From: Puniceicoccaceae bacterium 5H
GTDB lineage: Bacteria; Verrucomicrobiota; Verrucomicrobiia; Opitutales; Oceanipulchritudinaceae
Reading direction: 5' to 3'
Length of the DNA: 34,669 bases
NCBI GenBank assembly: GCA_009772895.1
Contig: WOUP01000029.1
Coordinates: 1-34,669, forward strand
In this document: in pieces, positions 17,702-24,451 of the stretch
How positions within the stretch are numbered: position 1 is the first letter of the stretch
Layout: each line of letters starts with the position of its first letter
Made by a program: the position numbers and the translations under genes
The notes under the pieces: generated by a model
Database searches by the model: none
What the model was told of the DNA's origin: nothing
Seen by the model: only the letters and a program-made list of their open reading frames with translations

Positions 17702-18748
17702 ATGAAAGCGATTTTTCCGGTTCTGGCGGCGTGTGCCATCGCAGCCCAGCTCAGCGGCGCGACGGCTACCGTGCGCTTCGAAGTATTCCAGCAAGTGGAC
17801 GACTACCAGCTGCTGACGAGCGACGAAGACCTGCGCTTCATCGCCTATGACGAGGTGGAGGGGGCGGAGGCCACGACGCACCTCTTTTTCTCCGGGCTGG
17901 CGGCGATCTACACCGATTCGACGGTGGCCGATGCCCGCTATGCCGCCGTGGATGCGGAGACGGCTACGGTCTACGATGTCGGCCACCTGTATCTGACCCT
18001 GCCGGATGCCCTGGCGGACGACTCGGGGGCCTCCTCCGGCCTGTTCGGCGTCGTGCCGCGCAATGGCCAGTGGAGCAACTACAGCGTCAGCACGCCCACG
18101 GTCTCGCCGGTCGGCGGGGCGGAGGGCGACTTTGTATTCGACGACGCGGGCCACGTGACCTTCGACGGCTTGGGCCGCCTGTCGTTGACTGGCACCTCGA
18201 CCTTTGTCGTGGCGGACGAGCAGCACGTGGTGATCGAGCCGTATGCGCTCGGCTTCAGCAGCACCTCGTGGGGCTTCCGGCGCACGACCTTGCAGCGGCT
18301 CGACGGTGAGTTCATCGGCGTGTCGGTGGGCGGGGTGGTGAGCGCCTCCAACAATGCACCGCCGAGCTACGACGCCCAGATGTTTGCCGTGCGCGTGTTC
18401 GACGTGCCGGATGCGGACTTCGACGGCGTTCCCGATCTGGTGGATGACGACGTCACGGCCTTTGCCTACGTGGATGGCGCGTGGACCTACCACCCGGTTT
18501 CGGGCTGGGTCTACGGCTTCGGCCCGGTCTGGGGCTGGTCGGTCGTCACGGGGTTCAGCCACTACGACGCGCTGCCATGGATCTACACCTACGAAACCGG
18601 CTGGATCTATTACGGCGGTCGCAACGATTACGGCCTGTGGTACTGGATCCCCGAAACGGGGTGGGTGCTCACGGCCGACGATGCCGCCGGCGCATACGAT
18701 TACGAGCCCTGGGGCGACGGCGACAAGATCTCCGGCTCGTTCTATTGA
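17702..18748 (+). CDS. Secreted protein with aromatic-rich C-terminal module
   Basis: I do not recognise the main domain. The 348-residue protein has a signal peptide (about 1-22) and a beta-rich middle. A Ca2+-binding-like acidic loop ('DADFDGVPDLVDDD') lies near residue 240. The last 90 residues are packed with Trp, Tyr and Gly ('GWVYGFGPVWGWSVV', 'PWIYTYETGWIYYGG', 'GLWYWIPETGWVL'). The same kind of ending occurs on the proteins at 9780 and 23179, so it is probably a shared anchoring, sorting or glycan-binding module. The gene is the last of the plus-strand series 9780-18748. The stop is followed within 40 bases by the repeat region, whose first hairpins with TTTCG could end the transcript. 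Confidence 0.72.
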   Translation: MKAIFPVLAACAIAAQLSGATATVRFEVFQQVDDYQLLTSDEDLRFIAYDEVEGAEATTHLFFSGLAAIYTDSTVADARYAAVDAETATVYDVGHLYLTLPDALADDSGASSGLFGVVPRNGQWSNYSVSTPTVSPVGGAEGDFVFDDAGHVTFDGLGRLSLTGTSTFVVADEQHVVIEPYALGFSSTSWGFRRTTLQRLDGEFIGVSVGGVVSASNNAPPSYDAQMFAVRVFDVPDADFDGVPDLVDDDVTAFAYVDGAWTYHPVSGWVYGFGPVWGWSVVTGFSHYDALPWIYTYETGWIYYGGRNDYGLWYWIPETGWVLTADDAAGAYDYEPWGDGDKISGSFY

Positions 18749-18785
18749 GCCGGGTGCATGGCGCCGGTGGATGTGCCGGCGCTAT

Positions 18786-18917
18786 GGCACCTCTTCAAGG
18801 TGCTTTCGTCGAGGGAGGGCAACCGGTGGTATCGCCCGCTGGTGCGTGCTCAACCACCGGCTACGTTATGTGACCCCTTCGGGGTCGGTAACGGCAGACG
18901 CGGCAGGCGAACGTCGG
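18786..18917 (+). repeat. Multi-hairpin repeat, orientation A, copy 1
   Basis: Three stems occur in order: GCACCTCTTCAAGGTGC (18787-18803, 6-bp stem), the long stem CCGGTGGT...ACCACCGG, and GACCCCTTCGGGGTC. It is a near-identical direct repeat of 19333-19465 and is inverted with respect to 19201-19320. Confidence 0.85.
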
Positions 18918-18963
18918 TTCGCTCTGGATCGGCATCAAGCGGACGAGCGTCGTGTTTATGCCG

Positions 18964-19006
18964 TACCACCACCGGCTATAGGCTGGTACCTCTTCAGGAT
19001 GCTGGG
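18964..19006 (+). repeat. Partial multi-hairpin repeat, orientation A
   Basis: A fragment with ACCACCGGCTATAGGCTGG followed by CCTCTTCAGGATG. This is the second half of the long stem joined directly to a CTTCA-loop hairpin, as also seen at 34286-34320. Confidence 0.55.
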
Positions 19007-19200
19007 GCAGGCCGCCGTCTCCAGACAAGCCGCCGGTGAAAACGTGTAGATGCCAAGTCGGACGAACGGAACGCCTGACGCGCGATGGAGTGCGGCGCCT
19101 CCCGACGAGACCGGAGAGCGAGAGCGTGGGTGTTCGGTGAGAACGGGCGAGTATCAGCCGACGGCTTGCGTGGACGCTGCGCCCTATCGTGTCCCTTGGT

Positions 19201-19320
19201 GCGGACCCCGGAGGGGTCACAGCCTGTAGCCGGTGGTTGAGGGCCAGCAGGCCCGACACCACCGGAACCTTGCGCCCCGCAGACCGCATCCTGAAGGGAT
19301 GCCACCGTAGCGGGTGAGAG
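19201..19320 (-). repeat. Multi-hairpin repeat, orientation B, copy 2
   Basis: Stems in order: GACCCCGGAGGGGTC, then CCGGTGGT (19230-19237) paired with ACCACCGG (19258-19265) around an inner GGGCC-AGCA-GGCCC stem, then GCATCCTGAAGGGATGC. It is the reverse complement of orientation A. Confidence 0.85.
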
Positions 19321-19332
19321 GGGTTCGTTGCT

Positions 19333-19465
19333 GGCACCTCTTCAAGGTGCTTTCGTGGAGGATCGGCAACCGGTGGTGTCGCCCGCTGGTGCGTGCTCAA
19401 CCACCGGCTACGTTATGTGACCCCTTCCGGGGTCGGCAACGGCAGACGCGGCGGGCGAACGTCGG
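19333..19465 (+). repeat. Multi-hairpin repeat, orientation A, copy 2
   Basis: Nearly identical to 18786-18917, including flanking bases up to GGCGAACGTCGG. The third hairpin reads GACCCCTTCCGGGGTC, with one extra loop base. Confidence 0.85.
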
Positions 19466-19570
19466 GTTTCGTGGCTGATTGTCACGCCAGAACAGCGCGG
19501 CGGGATGCGCCGCAGTCCAAAACACGGCCTCGGCGGTTCGAGGGCTTGCGTGCACGCTGCGTCCCGTGGC

Positions 19571-19735
19571 GCGGACCCCCGGAGGGGTCACAAGCCTATA
19601 GCCGGTGGTTGAGGGCCCGGCAGGCCCGACACCACCGGAACCTTGCGCCCCGCGAACGCATCCTGAAGGGATGCCACCATAGCGGGTGAGAGGGGGCAAC
19701 CGGCTGACATCCCTTCAGGATGGGTGCCCCTACAT
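19571..19735 (-). repeat. Multi-hairpin repeat, orientation B, copy 3, plus partial A
   Basis: 19571-19695 matches 19201-19320, with the inner stem GGGCC-CGGCA-GGCCC. It runs into a short orientation-A remnant (19696-19735) containing CATCCCTTCAGGATG. Confidence 0.8.
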
Positions 19736-19778
19736 CGGGTTCGGATACAAAAAAATGCGGCGGTAACGCCGTTGCGGG

Positions 19779-19790
19779 CTCAACGTTGAG
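19779..19790. promoter_or_regulatory. Putative LacI-type operator, site 3 (autoregulatory)
   Basis: A perfect 12-bp palindrome CTCAACGTTGAG lies 28-39 bases before the chosen start of the LacI-family gene. This position would overlap the promoter or transcript start, as expected for autoregulation. Confidence 0.7.
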
Positions 19791-19817
19791 TAGACACACT
19801 TTGGACGCTGCTTCAGG

Positions 19818-20963
19818 ATGGGGATATCCCCTTTTTCAGAGTCGACTCCTGCCTCTGAATCCTCCCCCGATTCCTACCCCTCCCTTACTGTGCCCACTCC
19901 TACCAAAAGCGTCACTTTGGCCGAGATCGCCAAGGTGGTGAAAATGTCCAAATCGGGCGTCTCGCGCGCCTTGCGCAACGACCCTTCCATCCCCGCCGCG
20001 ACGTGTGAGCGCGTGCAAAAGGCGGCCGACCAGCTCGGTTTCGTCTCCGACCAGCGCATCTCGCGCGTTTACAGCATGATCCGCTTGCGTGGGCAGAGCA
20101 CCTTCCGCAGCACGATCGGCTTCCTCAACGCCTACCCGTCGCGGGCGATCAACAAGGACCAGCCCCAGTGGTACCTCACCACGCTGTTCGAGAACGCGCG
20201 CGAGCGGGCGGCTGAGCTGGGCTACAAGCTCGACGAGATTTCGCTGGCCGACCCGCGTCTTTCGGACAAGCGCATCCAGAGCATCCTCGAGACCCGCGGA
20301 ATCAAGGGGCTGTTGGTGCCGCCACTGCCGGACAACCTGCACGCGCTGCCGATCGACTGGAAGCGCTACGCTTGCGTGGCCATCACCTATACCTTGTTCG
20401 ATCCGCCGCTGAACCGCGTGACGCCCAACCAGTATGAGAACATGCAGCTGGCGATCCAGGGCCTGGCCAAGCGGGGCTATCGCCGCATCGGGTTCATGAT
20501 CTGGAAGGATTTCGGCAAGCGGGTGAACTACCACTTTCACGGGGCCTACTACGCCTACCAGCACGGCTTGCCGCCGGAGGACCGCGTGCCCATCCTGGAA
20601 GGGCTCAACGACGATTGGGACGGTCTGGATGAGTGGTATGCCACCTACCGGCCAGACGCGGTCATCGGCTGCGATCCCTCGTTTGTGGAGCTGTTTCATC
20701 GACGCGGTCTCTGTGCCGGTGAGGACCCGGTGGGCTACGTGAGCCTGGGGGGCGGTTACAGCGCGCCTCGCAGCCGCTTCCACCGCAAGGTCTCCTACAT
20801 CTGCCAGAACACCGAAGACGTGGCGCGTTCGGGCATCGACATCCTGGTCGCTCAGATCGACCGCCGTGAGATGGGGGTGCCCGATGTGGCCAGCTCCGTG
20901 CACATCTGCGGCAAGTTGCTCGAGTGCGGCACCACTCCCGGCAAGGGCCGGGCCTACGCCTGA
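19818..20963 (+). CDS. LacI-family transcriptional regulator
   Basis: LacI-family proteins are dimeric or tetrameric repressors that release palindromic operators when a sugar ligand binds. This 381-residue protein has the N-terminal helix-turn-helix 'VTLAEIAKVVKMSKSGVSRALRND' at 32-55, then a hinge region (about 75-90) and a periplasmic-binding-protein-like sensor domain (about 95-365). The hinge 'RISRVYSMIRL' departs from the usual 'ARSL'-type consensus. The first about 30 residues before the HTH are unusually long and Ser/Pro-rich. A GTG at 19889 would give a more normal N-terminus, so the start is uncertain. An exact operator palindrome precedes it, and four more lie before other operons of the island, so it is probably the local master regulator. 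The ligand is unknown. The isomerase gene starts 9 bases after its stop. Confidence 0.9.
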   Translation: MGISPFSESTPASESSPDSYPSLTVPTPTKSVTLAEIAKVVKMSKSGVSRALRNDPSIPAATCERVQKAADQLGFVSDQRISRVYSMIRLRGQSTFRSTIGFLNAYPSRAINKDQPQWYLTTLFENARERAAELGYKLDEISLADPRLSDKRIQSILETRGIKGLLVPPLPDNLHALPIDWKRYACVAITYTLFDPPLNRVTPNQYENMQLAIQGLAKRGYRRIGFMIWKDFGKRVNYHFHGAYYAYQHGLPPEDRVPILEGLNDDWDGLDEWYATYRPDAVIGCDPSFVELFHRRGLCAGEDPVGYVSLGGGYSAPRSRFHRKVSYICQNTEDVARSGIDILVAQIDRREMGVPDVASSVHICGKLLECGTTPGKGRAYA

Positions 20964-20972
20964 TTTTTTACT

Positions 20973-21737
20973 ATGTTACGCACCGGATTGGTTTCAGCGA
21001 CGTTTCGCGGGCTCGAGCCTGCGGCGATCATCGAATTGGCGGCCCAGGCGGGCTGTGACGGCATCGAATGGAGCGGCGACGTGCATGTGCCCGCGGGCGA
21101 ACTCGAGCTGGCCCGCACCGTGGGCGAGGCGACGCGCGCCGCCGGCCTGAGCGTGATCGCCTACGACAGCTACTACCGTGCGACGCCCGAGGAAACCTTC
21201 CAGCCGGTGCTCGACACGGCCCTGACGCTGGGGGCGCCGTTGATCCGGGTCTGGGCGGGGCGCAAGTCTTCGGCGGACATGCCACCCCGGGAGCGCCTGG
21301 ACGTGGCGGCCCGGCTGGCAGTCGCGGCCCGGACGGCGGCGCGCTCCGGGCTGCGGGTGGCGACGGAATACCACAAGTGGTCGTTGACGGACGAGCTGGA
21401 GACGGCCCTGCAGCTACTGCGCGAGGTGGGCCCGTCTCCGCTGGAGACGTTGTGGCAAGGGTTTCGCTTTGGGGATGTGCGCGACGCGGAGGCCGAGCTG
21501 GAGGCGCTGGAGCCGTGGCTGGCCAACCTGCACGTGTTTTTCTGGGGGCCGGGCGGTTTCAAGGATCGCCGGCCCTTGCGTGAGGGCGCGGCGTTCTGGC
21601 AGCCCTTGCTGGCGCGCTACGCGAAGGACGACGTGGAGCGGCACGCCTCACTGGAGTTTGTGGCCGGCGACGCCCCGGAGCAGTTCCGGGACGACGTGGC
21701 CTGCCTCCAGGGCTGGATCCGCGCGCTACAGGACTGA
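20973..21737 (+). CDS. Sugar phosphate isomerase/epimerase (xylose isomerase-like TIM barrel)
   Basis: The 254-residue protein fits the AP-endonuclease-2/xylose-isomerase-like TIM-barrel family, whose members isomerise, epimerise or cleave sugars with a divalent metal. Probable metal ligands are Glu132 ('TEYH'), Gln162 ('WQGF'), His187 ('NLHVFFW') and Glu228 ('LEFV'). The family usually has Glu/Asp/His/Glu, so a Gln in the second place would be a variation. There is no signal peptide. It is cotranscribed with the LacI-type regulator (9-base gap), so its product or substrate could be close to the inducer. Its last 12 bases overlap the end of the convergent GH1 gene. The true substrate is unknown. 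Confidence 0.82.
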   Translation: MLRTGLVSATFRGLEPAAIIELAAQAGCDGIEWSGDVHVPAGELELARTVGEATRAAGLSVIAYDSYYRATPEETFQPVLDTALTLGAPLIRVWAGRKSSADMPPRERLDVAARLAVAARTAARSGLRVATEYHKWSLTDELETALQLLREVGPSPLETLWQGFRFGDVRDAEAELEALEPWLANLHVFFWGPGGFKDRRPLREGAAFWQPLLARYAKDDVERHASLEFVAGDAPEQFRDDVACLQGWIRALQD

Positions 21738-23087
21738 GCGCGCGGCGATGACCTGGCGGTAATAATCGGCGCTGAGCTTGGGCGTGCGCTTTTGCGTCTC
21801 GTAGTTGACGTGCACCAGGCCGAAGCGCTTGGAGTAGCCGTCGGCCCACTCAAAGTTGTCGAGCAGGCTCCAGGCGAAGTAGCCGTGCAGCGGATAGCCT
21901 TCGGTCACGGCCCGATGGGCGGCGATGAGGTGGTTGCGCAGATACATGACGCGGTCGGTGTCGAGCACCTCGCCTTGCTGGTTCATGCGGTCGTCGCAGG
22001 CGCAGCCGTTTTCGGTCACGTAGACGGACTTTACCTGCCAGAGGTCGTGCAGGTGGCGGGCGACCCAATAAAGGATCTGCGGCCCCACGTAGAGCCAGGG
22101 CACGTCCATGCGCGGGTAGCCGGGCGGGTGGGGGATGAATTCGAAGCCCGGGGCCTGCTCGATCGCGCGCACATAGTGCGGGGTGTAGGTGTTGATGCCC
22201 ACGAAGTCGAGCGGGCGGCTGATCCGGTCGAAATCCGCGGGATCGAATGCCGGGGCGTGCTCGCCTTCGGCGGCCAGGTATTCCGGCATGTAGCCGCCCT
22301 CGAGGATGGCGGTAAGGAAGTGGGCATCGAGGCGGCGCATGGCCTGCCGGGCGGCGGCGATGTGGGGCTCGGTCTCCATCACGGGCACGCAGACCTGGGT
22401 GTCTTGGGCGATGCCGACCTGCACGTCTGGGCGGCGGGCCTGCTGGCGGATGGCGGCGACGGCATCGCCGTGTGCGAGCAACGCGTGGTGGCGGATCTGG
22501 TTGCGCTCCCGACGGCTCAACTGCAGCCCCGGAGCAAACTCGCCCACGTGGTAGGCCCGATCTGTGAAGTTGATGAATTCGTTGATGGTGAAGAAGCGCG
22601 TCACCCGGTCGCTGAGGCGGCGCGAGACTTCACCGGCGTAGTGGGCGAAATCCTCGATGATGCGCGGGCTGCGCCAGCCGCCGTAGAGATCTTCGAGCGC
22701 CTGGGGCCAGTCCCAGTGAAAGACGGTGACCCAGGGCTCGATGCCGCGCTCGAGCAGGGTATCGACCAGGCGGTCGTAGAAGTCCCAGCCGGCTTCGTTG
22801 GCGTGGCGACCGTCGGGCATGACGCGCGGCCAGGCGATGGAAAAGCGGTAGGCCTGCAGGCCCAGGTGCGTCATCAGGTCGATGTCTTCGCGGTAGCGGT
22901 GGTAATGATCGCAGGCGCGGTCTCCGGAGTCGCCATTGTGGATGCGGCCGGGCTGGCGGCAAAAGGCGTCCCACACGGAGGGGCCGCGGCCGTCGGCGTC
23001 GTGGCCGCCCTCGATCTGGTAGGAAGAGGTGGCGCTACCCCAGAGGAACGACTCGGGAAAGGTGTAACAGGCGTCGGGTTGAGCCAT
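21726..23087 (-). CDS. GH1 beta-glucosidase
   Basis: GH1 enzymes are retaining beta-glucosidases/beta-galactosidases. At 453 residues this is the usual single-domain TIM-barrel length. Key motifs are 'FLWGSATSSYQIEGG' (14-28), 'YRFSIAWPR' (80-88), acid/base Glu170 in 'FTINEF', 'GINTYTPHYV' (297-306), nucleophile Glu359 in 'YVTENG', and 'FAWSLLDNFEWADGY' (404-418). The canonical NEP motif after the acid/base reads NEF here. I chose the ATG at 23087 because 'MAQPDACYTFPESFLWG' is the normal GH1 N-terminus; the frame upstream runs through a terminator. No signal peptide is visible, so it is cytoplasmic. It is separated from the next upstream gene on its strand by that terminator, so it needs its own promoter or read-through. 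Confidence 0.94.
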   Translation of the reverse strand: MAQPDACYTFPESFLWGSATSSYQIEGGHDADGRGPSVWDAFCRQPGRIHNGDSGDRACDHYHRYREDIDLMTHLGLQAYRFSIAWPRVMPDGRHANEAGWDFYDRLVDTLLERGIEPWVTVFHWDWPQALEDLYGGWRSPRIIEDFAHYAGEVSRRLSDRVTRFFTINEFINFTDRAYHVGEFAPGLQLSRRERNQIRHHALLAHGDAVAAIRQQARRPDVQVGIAQDTQVCVPVMETEPHIAAARQAMRRLDAHFLTAILEGGYMPEYLAAEGEHAPAFDPADFDRISRPLDFVGINTYTPHYVRAIEQAPGFEFIPHPPGYPRMDVPWLYVGPQILYWVARHLHDLWQVKSVYVTENGCACDDRMNQQGEVLDTDRVMYLRNHLIAAHRAVTEGYPLHGYFAWSLLDNFEWADGYSKRFGLVHVNYETQKRTPKLSADYYRQVIAARSVL

Positions 23088-23109
23088 GAATGCAGTGCGG
23101 TAAAGGTCG

Positions 23110-23141
23110 AAAAAAGACCCACATGGCGGGTGCCATGTGGG
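23110..23141 (-). terminator. Intrinsic terminator after the secreted protein gene
   Basis: A perfect 10-bp stem (CCCACATGGC 23118-23127, GCCATGTGGG 23132-23141) with a 4-base loop is followed on the minus strand by GTCTTTTTTCG. It lies about 40 bases after the stop of the gene at 23179 and just before the GH1 start. This is the best intrinsic terminator in the window. Confidence 0.85.
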
Positions 23142-23178
23142 ATGAGGTGACGATGAATGTTCCTGTGATGATGTCGTC

Positions 23179-24153
23179 CTACTGTTTGTAGATATAGACC
23201 CACTTGCCGGTGGACGGGTCTCCGTCTCCCTCCGAGACATATCCCCAGTTCTGGAGTCGGTTGATCCAGATGGTCGGATAGTAGTCCAACCAGACCGACC
23301 CCATGTAATCACCTGTATCGACCCAGTTGCCGGGCAGCAGGTCGTAATCCGAAAAGATGCCGGGGCCCTTGGCCGTGCTGCTCGTCGGGATGGTCAGGTT
23401 CTGGCCGTTCGGATCGATGTAGTAATCGTCGGAATAGCTGAGTGTGCCGGTATAGGGCGACGTGGGATTGTTGGCGTTGGTGGAGTACATCAGGCCAATC
23501 AGGTCGCCCGCATCGCGGCGGAAGATGGCGGTGTCGAAGGTACCACCGGCGCCGTCGGGGATGGGCACGTGCACGGGGGCGGTGTCGTTCGGGCCCTGCA
23601 CGTAAAAGGTGGTCTCGTCGTTGGCGTTATCGATCACCATCCACACGTGGTACCAGTCCTGATAGGTATTGATGGCGGTGGTGGTGGCGTAGTTACCGCC
23701 GTCGCGCGGCTCCAGGGTGGGGAAGATGCGCGCTTGCGGGCCGTAGGAGTCGAAGCCGGTCGGCTGGGTCGGCACGCCATCCGTAAACTCGGGCTCCACG
23801 TCCGAGAGGCCGACCACGATGGGCAGCGAGTCGTTGGCGATACCGTAGACGCGGAAATACAGGGTGCCGGTCGTGCCGTCGGCGATGGGGGTATCGAGCA
23901 CCCAGTTCATGTAGGTGACGGTCCACTCGGTGCCGTAGGTCGTGGGATCGCAGACAAATACGGTGTTGCTCGCATCCGTGGGGTCTTCCTCGTAAACGAA
24001 GTTCGGGCTCTCACGGTTGCCGAGGGTTACCAGATAGGTGTGGTCTGGATTTTGCGGGTCGCCTTCGAAGTCCTCGATCAGGTTCCAGTCGGCAAAGGCG
24101 GGCACGGCCAGGAGGCTGGTGAGGCTCAGGGCGAGGATACTTTGATACTTCAT
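23179..24153 (-). CDS. Secreted protein, possible jelly-roll fold, aromatic C-terminal module
   Basis: I cannot assign a family with certainty. The 324-residue protein has a signal peptide (about 1-21, ending 'AFA'). The body is beta-rich ('WNLIEDFEGDP', 'WYHVWMVIDNANDETTFYVQ', 'YSDDYYIDPNG') and reads like a LamG/concanavalin-type carbohydrate-binding jelly roll. The last 45 residues ('MGSVWLDYYPTIWINRLQNW' and the end 'GKWVYIYKQ') match the aromatic C-terminal modules of the proteins at 9780 and 17702. It stands divergent from the TonB receptor, with an operator palindrome in the shared control region. An outer-surface glycan-binding role next to the receptor would be logical, but this is inference. 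Confidence 0.72.
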   Translation of the reverse strand: MKYQSILALSLTSLLAVPAFADWNLIEDFEGDPQNPDHTYLVTLGNRESPNFVYEEDPTDASNTVFVCDPTTYGTEWTVTYMNWVLDTPIADGTTGTLYFRVYGIANDSLPIVVGLSDVEPEFTDGVPTQPTGFDSYGPQARIFPTLEPRDGGNYATTTAINTYQDWYHVWMVIDNANDETTFYVQGPNDTAPVHVPIPDGAGGTFDTAIFRRDAGDLIGLMYSTNANNPTSPYTGTLSYSDDYYIDPNGQNLTIPTSSTAKGPGIFSDYDLLPGNWVDTGDYMGSVWLDYYPTIWINRLQNWGYVSEGDGDPSTGKWVYIYKQ

Positions 24154-24451
24154 AGGGTAAGGTGGGGTCGTCGTTTGAGTAGATGAAGGTCGAAGCGATC
24201 ACAGCGGTTGCTGCTGCGGTTCGCTTTCGATGTTCAACAGCTTAGGCAAGAGGCCTTTGGCCGAACAATCGGAGTTGCACTCAACGTTGAGGGGTTGAGT
24301 GGCTTGGTTGAAGAGGACGCTCGCTCCTATGTTCGGGACATGAGCTGCACCCCGGTCTTGCTGGGGCCCGAGCCAGGCTAGATGCTGACACCGGGTAGAC
24401 GTGCAGTTCCCAACTTCCCCCCAAGTAAATTCCACCCCGACTCCTACGAAG
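24154..24451. promoter_or_regulatory. Divergent control region of the TonB receptor operon
   Basis: This 298-bp gene-free stretch holds an exact operator palindrome (24280-24291). Just downstream, on the plus strand, is a sigma70-like pair TTGGTT (24304-24309) and TATGTT (24328-24333) with an 18-base spacer. The promoter call is tentative; a minus-strand promoter could not be fixed. Confidence 0.4.
24280..24291. promoter_or_regulatory. Putative LacI-type operator, site 4
   Basis: A perfect CTCAACGTTGAG palindrome between the secreted-protein gene and the TonB receptor operon. It lies 13 bases upstream of the candidate -35 element. Confidence 0.68.

Larger units (their letters stand above)
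18749..19817. other. Gene-free repeat region before the lacI-type gene
   Basis: About 1.07 kb without a credible gene. It contains the multi-hairpin repeats at 18786-19735 in alternating orientation, then an operator palindrome at 19779-19790. Short frames in it encode only repeat-derived peptides such as 'LNHRLRYVTPSG' and 'ILKGCHH', which are artefacts of the hairpins. No tRNA or transposase was seen. Confidence 0.7.

Noticed and set aside
18861-19699. Small frames in the repeat region encoding peptides such as 'LNHRLQAV' and 'ILKGCHH'
   Set aside because: They are translations of the hairpin repeats and recur with each copy in any orientation.
18786-19735. Possible CRISPR array
   Set aside because: Units are over 100 bp, in alternating orientation, with irregular spacing and internal hairpins; there are no short regular spacers and no cas genes.
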